From: Ruminococcus sp. Marseille-P6503
Lineage (GTDB): Bacteria > Bacillota > Clostridia > Oscillospirales > Ruminococcaceae
Direction of reading: 5' to 3'
DNA length: 64,000 nucleotides
Assembly (NCBI RefSeq): GCF_900604945.1
Contig: NZ_UWPB01000001.1
Span: 248,001 to 312,000 of the forward strand
Shown here: in pieces, positions 16,527-26,639 of the stretch
Numbering within the stretch: the stretch's first letter is position 1
How the letters are laid out: each line of letters opens with the position of its first letter
Position numbers and translations under genes: made by a program
Notes under the pieces: generated by a model
The model's database searches: none
The model's input: the letters and a program-made list of their open reading frames with translations, nothing else
Told to the model about the DNA's origin: nothing

Positions 16527-18844
16527 AAAAAAGGAGAATTCAAACAAAGGGACTGTACAGAACGCCATTCCCTATCAAATCATGTATCGGGACGGCGTTT
16601 GTCAGGTATCGGATAACTTTTATTCTATGACGGTGCAGTTTTTCGATACCAATTACAGTATTGCGGAGTTTGACGAGCAGAACAACATTTTTTCAAAATA
16701 CTGCGATGTTATTAACCTTTTTGATAACACAATAAAGTTTCAGCTTACCTTTGAGAATCAGAATCGTTCCAAAGACAAGCTGATAAAAACGGTACAGATT
16801 CCGCAGCAGGATGACGATTTCAACGCAATCAGACAGGAGTATTCCAAAATGCTGACGGATAAGCTGCTCAAAGGCGCTAACGGTCAGTCGGCAAGAAAAT
16901 TCCTTACGTTCGGCATTGAATCCGCATCGTACAAGGCGGCAAGAGCAAAGCTCATGTCAATCAAAAACGACGTAATCAAGGGATTTAAGGCGTTTGGTGT
17001 GGAAGCGGAACTCCTTGACGGTCCGGCAAGACTGGAGGCTTTATACTATGCTTTAAATCCATACGGCAATCAGAATTTTGTATTCGATTGGGACAGTATG
17101 CTGAAAGCCGGAATGGACACGAAGGACTTTATTTGCCCGAAATCCATGAAATTCAACAAACAGGATTTTGAAATCGGAAACGCTTACGGCTCTGTATTCG
17201 GAATGAATATTCTTGCGGGAGAGCTGCCCGATGAGATACTTCGTGATTTTCTTGAAATGCAGAATCTGTTCTGCGTAAATATTCATGCAGAACCGCTCGA
17301 CCAGATTGACGCGCTGAAATTCGTGAAGAAAAAGCTGACAAACGTAAACCAAATGAAAGTCGATGAGCAGAAAAAGGCTTCACAGGCAGGGATATGACCC
17401 CGATATTCTTCCTCCGCAAATCAAGATGTATATTGACGATATTGAGAAATTGCTCGGTGACTTAAACAGCAAAAATGAGAGGCTTTTTCACATTTCGATT
17501 TCAATTAGAAGCTATGCAAAATCGAAAAAGGATTTGAAGCTGCGAGCTGAAATGCTGAAAAGAATCTGTCAGAAAAACAACTGCGCGCTGTTTCCTTATG
17601 ACTATCGTCAGGAACAGACTTTGGTATCGACTTTGCCGTTGTGTTACAACGAAATCCCCGTCAGCCGTGAAATGCATACGAGCGGCATTGCAATTTTTAT
17701 GCCGTTTACTACAAAAGAGCTTTTTCAGGACGGACAGGCTGCATATTACGGTGTAAATACGCTTTCGGGCAATATGATTCGCGCAAACAGGTCAAGACTG
17801 AAAAATCCCAACGGATTGATACTCGGAACGCCCGGCAGCGGCAAGTCATTCAGCGTAAAGCGCGACATACTTGACTGTTTCCTGACCACAGCAGACGATA
17901 TTATTGTATGCGATCCGGAGGGCAAGTATTTTCCCCTTGTGTCTGCACTGAAGGGACAGCGAATCAGAATTGCAAGCAATTCCGAACAGCACGTCAATCC
18001 AATGGACATTGCCATTGACAATTATCTGTTTGAAAATCCTATGGAGGTCATCGCCGACAAGTCGGATTTTCTTATTTCGCTGTGTGAAATCGTTGTGGGC
18101 GGTCGATATGGGCTTTCTTCCGAGGAACGTTCTGTCATTGATAAATGTGTCCAGCGGATTTACAAGGAATTTATTGAAAATTCACCTGATACAGCTAAAA
18201 TGCCCTTGCTTTCTGATTTGCAATATGAACTGAAAAAAGAGGGCGAAGTGGCGCTGAGAGTTTCCAATTCCCTTGAAATGTTTGTCAACGGCTCGCAGAA
18301 TCTTTTCAATCATCATACCAACATTGATATGCAAAACCGTCTTATCTGTTTTGACATCAAGGATCTTGGCAGCCAACTGAAAAAAGTGGGTATGCTTATC
18401 GTGCAGGATACGGTATGGAACAGGGTTTCCGAAAACCGAAACCGCAAGAAGATTACCCGTTATTACATTGACGAATTTCACCTGCTTCTGAAAGAGGAAC
18501 AGGCTGTAAAATATTCCTCTGAAATCTGGAAAAGATTTCGTAAATGGGGCGGCATTCCGACCGGAATTACGCAGAATGTCAAAGACCTTTTGCAGTCGAA
18601 GGAAGTTGAGAACATCTTTGATAATTCGGACTTTGTGTATATGCTCAATCAGGCAAGCGGTGACAGAGATATTCTTGCGGAAAAGCTTCATATTTCAAAG
18701 GAACAAATGGAGTACGTCACAAACAGCGGTCCGGGCGAAGGTCTGATTCGTTACGATAAGGTACTGCTGCCGTTTACAGACCATTTTCCGACGAATACGC
18801 AGATGTATAAGCTGATGACAACGAAATTGACGGAAAGCGCATAA
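16527..18844 (+). pseudogene. virB4: VirB4-type conjugation ATPase, 5' truncated by IS and frameshifted
   Basis: ATPase that powers the type IV secretion apparatus of Tn1549/CTn-like elements (CD1110 type). The first residues were replaced by the IS end; native sequence resumes at about KENSNKGTVQNAIPYQIMYRDG. The first frame runs to a stop at 17397. The same protein continues in the +1 frame from about 17393 (AG then YDPDILPPQIKMYIDD), so one extra base, most simply a third G at 17389-17391, breaks the gene. The second part holds Walker A (GTPGSGKSF) and Walker B (RYYIDEFHLLL). Without the frameshift the chain would be about 770 aa, near full family length. Confidence 0.9.
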
Positions 18845-18900
18845 TGCAATTTTTTCATCAGAAAAGCCGTAGAGCGCTTTTCTCTACGGCTTGGAAATGC

Positions 18901-19806
18901 CTATATATTGATTTCAATTACATAATAAACTTGTGAATAAAACAGCTCTCCGTTTTCACCCTCAAATTCTTCATAATCGCCTATTTGTATAAAATGTAAT
19001 AACCCATACTGCTTAAGCAACGTGATTATTGAAAGGACATCGTTAAAATCATGATTTGCTGATTCATTTTGCTCAACTAATTCTTCAAAGTATTGTTCAG
19101 TCAAATTAAATGGATTCTCTTCGAAATAAAAGTGCTGCTTTCCGTTGAGAACAGTTACTATGCTTTGAGTAATCGGAGAAGATTTAAGCGCTTCGATATA
19201 TGAAAATTTTTTTAAATCTTTTTCTTTGAATTCTAAGTGTCTATATTCATTAGAAGGCTCACCCCAATAAGGTAAAAAATCATTATCTTCAATAATTTCA
19301 TATATAATTTTCATTAAATTATGAATCTTAACGAAATCGACTTCTGACAGATAATCTAATGAAGAAATATAAAAATGAGTTTCATGGTTTCTTAGCTCTT
19401 GAAGTAATTCAAGTTCTTCTTTGATAGATTGAATGCCAAGTCTATCTAAAGTGGGTTTAATTAACTTGTTTTTATCTACGAGCCTTGAAAATTCAATAGA
19501 GTAGAATTTATTTCTATGTTTAGCGTCCATGCCTTCAAAAAATTTATTCAAATTCTTAGTTTGATAAAATTCTAATTGTAGCTTGGCAATATCCTCGTTT
19601 TTAACGACTATATGGTCGATAACTGTTTTATCTTCTTTATCGAGCATAATTTGCTTGAAAAATAATTCTATAGAATTATGTAATGATGATACAAACGTCT
19701 TTTTATAATGAAGTGTAGACAATCCGTTTTTTATGTACTTACAGTATTTGATGGCTATTGACCATGATTCAAGGGCATTATCAAGAAGTATTTTCTTAAC
19801 TTTCAT
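18901..19806 (-). CDS. Putative HEPN-domain cargo protein
   Basis: A 301-aa soluble, helix-rich protein encoded opposite to its conjugation-gene neighbours and visibly AT-richer than they are. Around residue 138 it has LLQELRNHETHFY, an R-N-x3-H arrangement matching the R-(polar)-X3-5-H catalytic motif of HEPN ribonucleases. Upstream, SLHNSIELFFKQIML resembles the first HEPN helix. The C-terminal half (about 180-301) is unrecognised and acidic. It sits between virB4 and the CD1108-type gene, where mobile elements often carry cargo. A defence or toxin role is inferred from the motif and position only. No antitoxin-like partner is adjacent. It is intact, unlike its neighbours. Confidence 0.55.
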   Translation of the reverse strand: MKVKKILLDNALESWSIAIKYCKYIKNGLSTLHYKKTFVSSLHNSIELFFKQIMLDKEDKTVIDHIVVKNEDIAKLQLEFYQTKNLNKFFEGMDAKHRNKFYSIEFSRLVDKNKLIKPTLDRLGIQSIKEELELLQELRNHETHFYISSLDYLSEVDFVKIHNLMKIIYEIIEDNDFLPYWGEPSNEYRHLEFKEKDLKKFSYIEALKSSPITQSIVTVLNGKQHFYFEENPFNLTEQYFEELVEQNESANHDFNDVLSIITLLKQYGLLHFIQIGDYEEFEGENGELFYSQVYYVIEINI

Positions 19807-19913
19807 TTCAAGCCATGCCTTTCATTAGTATAAATTACATTAAAAATAGTATATCAGAAAAACATCTCATTTTCAAGCCTTATTCGAAAAATAGCCTGAA
19901 AGGAGGCGGTCAA

Positions 19914-21223
19914 TTGAGCAAACTTGAACGCAGACAGAACAACTTGCAAAAAGCGCAGGCACGATTTGAAAAAGTCAGTAAACGCAGTAAGCAGTTTCAG
20001 CTGAGTTTTGAAAGACGGCAGAAAGAAAAAGGTAAATTCAGAACTTATGCAAGTATCAGGCGCGGAGAAAAGGCATATCACGGCAGCAATCGTGGAATTT
20101 TTCATAAAGCTGTAGATTTACGGTTTCGTATCAAGGGCGATACTCCATCAATCACAAGAGCAATAAACAGTATAGAGCCGTCTGCTTTCAAGGGAAAGGC
20201 TTTGAAAAAGTCGGCACAGGCTGTAAACTATGCCGTTCATGATACTGTGAAAACTGCTGTCGATACGATCCTTGCCGCTGAAACGGTCGGTATAAAATCA
20301 GGCGATGCCGTACAGCGTGAAGTCAGAAATAAGCTGAGAGAAAAGTACGCCCGTGAAGCCGTTGACGATTTCCATAAAGGTACGTTTGCCCAGTTTCGTA
20401 TAGGCGCTGATTTAATTAAGGATACTCGTCATCATTTCAAGCTGAAAAAGCAGTACAAATTTGAAAAGGCAAAATTCAAGCTGAAAAAAGCAGAATATGC
20501 AGTTTTCAAAGAAGATACCTTTAAGCCGAAAATTCAGAAAATAACGCTGATTTGAAATCCGCCAAAGTTAAGTTCAAAGAGTATAAGCAGAATTACAAGC
20601 AAGGCAGTAAATTCAACATTCAAAAGGCTTTCCAGATAAGGCGTACCCAGAAATTTCAGCAGACAAAGCGTGAGAGTAAATTTGAACGTAAAAAGCTGAC
20701 TGTAGAAAAGAAATTCAAAAGCAAAGAATTGAAAAATCAGCGGAAAATCAAATGTAATTCCAACCCCGGATTTCTCGTTCTGAAGCCTGTGAAATACACG
20801 GAAAACCGCATGAAAGCGTCCGCTTGGCAAAAGGCGGTCAATGAGGATTCCGACAACGATTTTATGCACGTCACTGATTCTGTAAAACGCAGAATTATTG
20901 AGCCAACGGCGCGGAAAGTCAGCAAACTGCAGCGTTTACAGCGGCAGCAGAAAAAGCGTGAAAGCCTTTCGGAGAGGCAGAAAAGGTCTGATCAAAAGCT
21001 GAATCGTCAGGAAAATCGGCTGAAAGAAAAAAGCAGTAAACCGCCTAAAAGCGTAAAAAACCGAAACATCAGAAATCTTTCTCGGAGAAATTCAAAGATT
21101 TTGCAAAGACTGTCGGGAAGTTTATCAAGAATGTTTATGAAAAAGAGGTCAGGAGGTTTTTCGCCTGTATTGCTGCCCCTATCATCATTATTCTCCTTGT
21201 GTTCGCTTTTATCATTATGATTT
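19914..21223 (+). pseudogene. CD1108-family mobile-element protein, frameshifted and cut by IS
   Basis: Conjugation-associated protein of Tn1549/CTn elements, whose full form has a basic N-terminal region, a membrane segment and a C-terminal peptidoglycan hydrolase. The start is TTG 19914 after AAAGGAGGCGG. The first frame (SKLERRQNNLQKAQARFEK...) ends near 20555. The same protein continues in a second frame from about 20530 and a third from about 21060, which encodes a membrane helix (FFACIAAPIIIILLVFAFIIMI). Both shifts fit loss of one A in an A-run (near 20528-20531 and 21053-21060). The right IS truncates the gene just after the membrane helix, so the hydrolase domain is absent. Confidence 0.8.
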
Positions 21224-21300
21224 TGGATATATACTAAAAAAGTGGACAAGTAAGATATAATAAAAACATCAAAATAAAAGACAAGTAGGAGGAATAAAAA

Positions 21301-21588
21301 ATGTCAGGAAAAAGCAAACCGAAGTACACAGAGGAATTCAAGCAAACAATCGTAAATTTATATCAATCAGGGAAAACCTATTCTCAGATAAGTCAGGAAT
21401 ACGGAATATCGCACAGCGCCTTAGCCAACTGGATAAAGAAGTATTCAGAGGTCAAAATGGACGATAACACTATTCTTACCTCCAAGCAAATCAAGGAGCT
21501 TCAGAAACGAAACGCACAGCTTGAGGAGGAAAATCTGATATTAAAAAAAGCCATTGCGATATTCACGCCTCACTCAGACAAAGATTAA
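21301..21588 (+). CDS. IS3-family transposase OrfA, right copy
   Basis: Same 95-aa protein as the left copy, with an HTH domain and leucine-rich coiled coil. GGAGGAATAAAAAATG gives a clear start. It overlaps OrfB at the A7 run 21543-21549. Confidence 0.92.
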   Translation: MSGKSKPKYTEEFKQTIVNLYQSGKTYSQISQEYGISHSALANWIKKYSEVKMDDNTILTSKQIKELQKRNAQLEEENLILKKAIAIFTPHSDKD

Positions 21589-22439
21589 AAGCCGTTAAGC
21601 TGCTTTCCTGTGAACACAAAATCACAACACTTTGCCGTGTTCTCGGTGTAAACCGAAGTACTTACTACAAATACATAAATCACCGTGAAAGCAACCGCGA
21701 AAAGGAAAACCGCCATATACGCAAATGTATTCTTGAGCTTTATACAAGAACTAAAAAGCGTTTTGGCGCTGAAAAAATGAAAATTTGTCTTAAGCGTGAT
21801 TATCGCATAAACATCAGCGCCGGCAGAGCGTACCGTCTGATGAAGAGTATGAACTTACCTAAAATGAGCACTGTTAAGCCATTTAAGCACAAATCAAAAT
21901 CGGTTTCCAATGGAGAATGCAAAAATATTTTGTCTCAAAATTTCAATCAATCTGCTCCGAACAAGGCGTGGGTATGCGACTTTACGTACATAAGAGCAGC
22001 GGGAAGATTTTATTATTTATGCGTAATTCTCGATCTGTTTTCAAGGAAGGTGATCGCATACAAATTATCAAATAAAATTGATACTAAACTTGCGATAGAT
22101 ACCGTTAATTCGGCTGTTGCCGCAAGAGGCAAATCCATAGGTATAATATTCCACACGGACAAAGGGAGCCAATTCACATCCTCTGAATTTCGCAGACATC
22201 TGGACAATCTGAACATGATTCAGTCCTTTTCGGCAAAGGGGCATCCTTATGATAATGCTGTTATGGAATGCTTTTTCAAATACTTGAAAAAGGAAGAGGT
22301 TAATCGTAAGGCTTATTCTTCTCTTGAGGATTTAAACCTTGCTCTTTTTCAATACATTAACGGTTTTTACAATTCGGTAAGACCTCATTCTCATAATAAC
22401 GGCTTGACTCCTATTCAAGCTGAATCCAATTTTTTCTGA
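21543..22439 (+). CDS. IS3-family transposase OrfB, right copy (made by -1 frameshift)
   Basis: Same as the left copy, with a complete DDE core (VCDFTYI, FHTDKGSQF, NAVMECFF). The frame is entered by -1 slippage at A-AAA-AAA (21543-21549). Read from the slip, the residues KKSHCDIHASLRQRLKAVK join smoothly to the usual OrfB N-terminus. The element therefore looks active. Confidence 0.9.
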   Translation, partial: KKSHCDIHASLRQRLKAVKLLSCEHKITTLCRVLGVNRSTYYKYINHRESNREKENRHIRKCILELYTRTKKRFGAEKMKICLKRDYRINISAGRAYRLMKSMNLPKMSTVKPFKHKSKSVSNGECKNILSQNFNQSAPNKAWVCDFTYIRAAGRFYYLCVILDLFSRKVIAYKLSNKIDTKLAIDTVNSAVAARGKSIGIIFHTDKGSQFTSSEFRRHLDNLNMIQSFSAKGHPYDNAVMECFFKYLKKEEVNRKAYSSLEDLNLALFQYINGFYNSVRPHSHNNGLTPIQAESNFF

Positions 22440-22469
22440 TTTTTCTTGTCCACTTTATTGACATTGGTT

Positions 22470-22517
22470 CAAAGATTAAAACTTTCTTTCACCTAACCCA
22501 TCCCTATTCCATTCCTC
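22470..22517 (+). repeat. Truncated CRISPR repeat plus its spacer at the IS junction
   Basis: The 3' end of a CRISPR repeat (CAAAGATTAAAAC, 22470-22482, of which the first two bases coincide with the IS end) is followed by a normal-length 35-nt pyrimidine-rich spacer (22483-22517) and then the first intact repeat. This shows the array once continued to the left. Confidence 0.93.
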
Positions 22518-25500
22518 ATTTACATTCCACTATGCAAAGATTAAAACGTTCAACCACGCCACGCTGGAAAACTGGCTTTATGATTTACATTCCACTATGC
22601 AAAGATTAAAACGAGCGACGAAAGACGCAGCAGAGCAGGAGGCGGCAATTTACATTCCACTATGCAAAGATTAAAACTGCCATACGCCGTAAAGGCTTTT
22701 GTTCCGGCTTGTAATTTACATTCCACTATGCAAAGATTAAAACCGAATCCGCATTCCGAGCAGATAAATTCATCGACATTTACATTCCACTATGCAAAGA
22801 TTAAAACCAGCCGCCTTTCGCTGTCGCTCTCCTTTGCCCCAAGATTTACATTCCACTATGCAAAGATTAAAACTTTCAAATTTATCTCCGAACGTCAACG
22901 AGCTGTTCTGATTTACATTCCACTATGCAAAGATTAAAACGCATTTGACCGCCAGCAGAAAGTAAAGGACACCATAATTTACATTCCACTATGCAAAGAT
23001 TAAAACGAAAAGGTCACGCTTTATAAAAAGCGGCAGGGGCATTTACATTCCACTATGCAAAGATTAAAACTTATCCTTCCAATTTGCCCTACCGACTTAT
23101 AAGTGATTTACATTCCACTATGCAAAGATTAAAACACATATATGACTAACATAGATTTTGAAGCTTTTGAAATTTACATTCCACTATGCAAAGATTAAAA
23201 CAGAGGGAGATAAACTCCCTCATTTTACGTCGACTCTATTTACATTCCACTATGCAAAGATTAAAACACGTAGCGATATACCTGCTCGACTTTCTTTCTG
23301 AATTTACATTCCACTATGCAAAGATTAAAACAAATGATATGGTGTAAAAATTATAATTTTAATAACTATTTACATTCCACTATGCAAAGATTAAAACCTA
23401 ATGCGGTTCTTCCTGCAAAGCATGAAATATTTTTATTTACATTCCACTATGCAAAGATTAAAACTGTTTTAGTTGTCGCTGTTGTCGGTTGGTTTGTTTT
23501 ATTTACATTCCACTATGCAAAGATTAAAACTTGATGTATCTGCTGTTATGAAGCCTTTAAATAAAATTTACATTCCACTATGCAAAGATTAAAACGAGTC
23601 ATGGCAGTATATACTGCAACATCAACGGCGATTTACATTCCACTATGCAAAGATTAAAACAGAAGCGAATTTGCGAATTGACCGACTTAAAAGTTTATTT
23701 ACATTCCACTATGCAAAGATTAAAACTGAGTGCCTCCACGATAGAATCCGTGCGGAAACTCAATTTACATTCCACTATGCAAAGATTAAAACTAAGATTG
23801 AGATTATTATCCTGCATGAACCGCTCTGATTTACATTCCACTATGCAAAGATTAAAACTTATAGAATCTATAATAAAATTGGCGGTGGTGCTTTATTTAC
23901 ATTCCACTATGCAAAGATTAAAACAATTACTGAATGATGTTAATGCCATTATTGACTTATTTACATTCCACTATGCAAAGATTAAAACCATTTAATTATG
24001 TATTATTTGTGCGTATATTTTTAATATTTACATTCCACTATGCAAAGATTAAAACACAGGAAGTCATTGAAAGAAATTTAGTCACAGCATAATTTACATT
24101 CCACTATGCAAAGATTAAAACAGCGACGGTATGCAGTATCAGCTACAGATAATTGTAATTTACATTCCACTATGCAAAGATTAAAACGGAACGATTCTGA
24201 CATGGCTTTTTGACAGCTTCAACAATTTACATTCCACTATGCAAAGATTAAAACAAGATTGGTTTGAAGCTGGGCGACTGAAAAATCCGTATTTACATTC
24301 CACTATGCAAAGATTAAAACTTTTATCGATCTTATGATTTCTCGACTTGTTGCAGTTATTTACATTCCACTATGCAAAGATTAAAACACTTATAAGTCTT
24401 TAGAGCAAATTGGCAGGGTAAATTTACATTCCACTATGCAAAGATTAAAACCTGTACAGCTAAAATTTTAGACTTTCTGTCAAAAGTATTTACATTCCAC
24501 TATGCAAAGATTAAAACCGGAAATAAATTTTTAAATTATGAAAAACATAAAAAAATTTACATTCCACTATGCAAAGATTAAAACTAAATGGAGAGGAGTA
24601 ACAAGAGTTATGTGTACAGTATTTACATTCCACTATGCAAAGATTAAAACGCTTCAAAATATCCATATGCTCCATACAAAAAAATATTTACATTCCACTA
24701 TGCAAAGATTAAAACGCTGAATTGGTTAATGAAATTGCACAGGAAACAATATTTACATTCCACTATGCAAAGATTAAAACTCAGCTTCAAAATATCCATA
24801 TGCTCCATACAAAAAAAATTTACATTCCACTATGCAAAGATTAAAACGCGCAACAGAAAAGAGGTGGTATAATGACTGATATAATTTACATTCCACTATG
24901 CAAAGATTAAAACTCAATTTTCCAAAATATAATAAATGGGCTTGCACTTAATTTACATTCCACTATGCAAAGATTAAAACCCCTTATTTTAGTGAGATGG
25001 GTTTAGGAAAAATTGATTTACATTCCACTATGCAAAGATTAAAACTATGTACGCTCTCTTTTACGCTATCTTTTTTAAAAATTTACATTCCACTATGCAA
25101 AGATTAAAACGATACGCTATGTCTTTCTTAGCCGCAAAGCAATACAGATTTACATTCCACTATGCAAAGATTAAAACCTATATGTACGCTCTCTTTTACG
25201 CTATCTTTTTAAAATTTACATTCCACTATGCAAAGATTAAAACTTTAAATTCTATATTAATTAATGAGGGGCGCATTTGTATTTACATTCCACTATGCAA
25301 AGATTAAAACTTTAACGACCCTGATATAAAAGCAGTTTTTCAGGGTATTTACATTCCACTATGCAAAGATTAAAACTTTCATACTCATCAAATATTTTAT
25401 CAAGCATAATATCATTTACATTCCACTATGCAAAGATTAAAACTATATCACATATTGATTTATTTGTCAACAGAAGTAATTTACATTCCACTATGCAAAG

Positions 25501-26425
25501 ATTAAAACCCCGAGCCTGATGGCCCAGAATCAACGTAAAATGATTTACATTCCACTATGCAAAGATTAAAACTAAAATGGCAATTAGTAATATGTATATT
25601 TCAACATAATTTACATTCCACTATGCAAAGATTAAAACGTAAATGCAATGCCGCCGTCTACCGATACATTGATATTTACATTCCACTATGCAAAGATTAA
25701 AACTTTATTCGTTACTTTTCTAAATCTGTGCATAATAGATTTACATTCCACTATGCAAAGATTAAAACCTGGATGCCTCTTTAAATTCACACATGTAAGA
25801 ATAATTTACATTCCACTATGCAAAGATTAAAACTTGTGATACCCGTTCTCATACAATTCTAGGCAATGTATTTACATTCCACTATGCAAAGATTAAAACC
25901 TAAAGAGTTTATTGGTAATCAATTTTATAGTTCTGTATTTACATTCCACTATGCAAAGATTAAAACGGGTTATGTTCTTAAAGGTCTTTTATATTCTCGT
26001 ATTTACATTCCACTATGCAAAGATTAAAACTGAGGTCAGCGCAATAAATGTAAAAACTGCTTCAAAATTTACATTCCACTATGCAAAGATTAAAACTACT
26101 TGTCAATGATTTCACTATCTTCTAAAGAAGCGATTTACATTCCACTATGCAAAGATTAAAACATAATCCATTTACTAATTATGATATATTTTATGCATTT
26201 ACATTCCACTATGCAAAGATTAAAACTATCATTCTATTTTGGAACACAGTATCGCAAGGAGTATTTACATTCCACTATGCAAAGATTAAAACCTCAAATT
26301 GACGAATCCATTGTACCTGTGGTTCAAAAATTTACATTCCACTATGCAAAGATTAAAACGTGGCGTTACGGTTATTCCACTGCTATTGAAACGTAATTTA
26401 CATTCCACTATGCAAAGATTAAAAC
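22518..26425 (+). CRISPR. CRISPR array, 60 intact 30-bp repeats and 59 spacers
   Basis: The repeat begins ATTTACATTCCACTATG and ends CAAAGATTAAAAC. I located 60 copies and saw no difference between them, including the last one (26396-26425). Spacers are about 34-37 nt. The repeat resembles clostridial type I-B repeats, and the ATTAAAAC end fits an 8-nt crRNA 5' handle, which places the lost leader on the left and transcription rightward; this orientation is inferred. No cas gene is found on either side within the window. The upstream end is destroyed by the IS copy at 21224-22471. Two near-duplicate spacer pairs occur: 24651-24685 with 24781-24817, and 25046-25080 with 25178-25213. Apparent short ORFs through the array are translations of the repeats. 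Confidence 0.98.
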
Positions 26426-26639
26426 GCGTACGCCAATGTAGCCTGAAAATATTATAGCAGATACGGTCAAAATTGTCAATGTATCAGAAAATTGGCCTGA
26501 TTACGGTGAATTATATGGTAAAAATGGTCGTTATCCGCGTATTTTCGGGATTGTCGGTCATACGGATATTTTGCGTTATAAGGGGTCGACAGAATAAAAA
26601 ATCCGCCGTATAGTTTTTAACGACGGGTCCTTTTGAATA
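26426..26639 (+). other. Right flank of the array with a coding-like remnant
   Basis: After the last repeat a frame without a start (26442-26597) reads PENIIADTVKIVNVSENWPD, continues through GRYPRIFGIVGHTDILRY and ends in TAA. The composition looks like the C-terminus of a real protein, but I do not recognise it. It may be a decayed gene whose front was lost. A minus-strand terminator overlaps its end. Confidence 0.4.
26596..26628 (-). terminator. Terminator of the CotH-VTC-DUF4956 cluster
   Basis: Read on the minus strand, CCGTCG pairs with CGGCGG across a 12-nt loop and is followed by ATTTTTTATT. Confidence 0.6.

Larger units (their letters stand above)
15279..22471. mobile_element. Composite-transposon-like region: conjugative-element slice between two inverted IS3 copies
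   Basis: Two 1248-bp copies of the same IS3-family element face each other in inverted orientation at 15279-16526 and 21224-22471. Between them lie a 5'-truncated virB4 gene, a reverse-strand cargo gene and a 3'-truncated CD1108-type gene, all parts of a Tn1549/CTn-like conjugative element. No 3-4 bp target duplication was found around either copy or around the pair. A simple composite transposition is therefore not supported; IS-mediated rearrangement or deletion is more likely. The left outer flank is an IS200 remnant. The right outer flank is the middle of a CRISPR repeat. Confidence 0.75.
21224..22471 (+). mobile_element. IS3-family insertion sequence, right copy
   Basis: The second 1248-bp copy, inverted relative to the left one, with the same 27-bp imperfect end repeats. 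Its right end lies inside a CRISPR repeat: the bases that follow (AAGATTAAAAC) are the last 11 nt of the array repeat. Its terminal repeat contains TTGACA at 22458-22463, pointing out into the array. Confidence 0.9.

Noticed and set aside
15279-22471. Clean composite transposition into the CRISPR repeat
   Set aside because: The outer flanks (CCTG on the left, AAGA on the right) show no target duplication, and the left flank is not CRISPR sequence.
22662-26396. Several open frames on the plus strand through the array
   Set aside because: They are repeated translations of the CRISPR repeat (LHSTMQRLK and FTFHYAKIKT units) with no ribosome sites.
22518-26425. Type VI-D (Cas13d) array, known from Ruminococcus
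   Set aside because: The repeat is 30 nt, unstructured and ends GATTAAAAC; type VI-D repeats are 36 nt with a hairpin. No cas13 gene is present.
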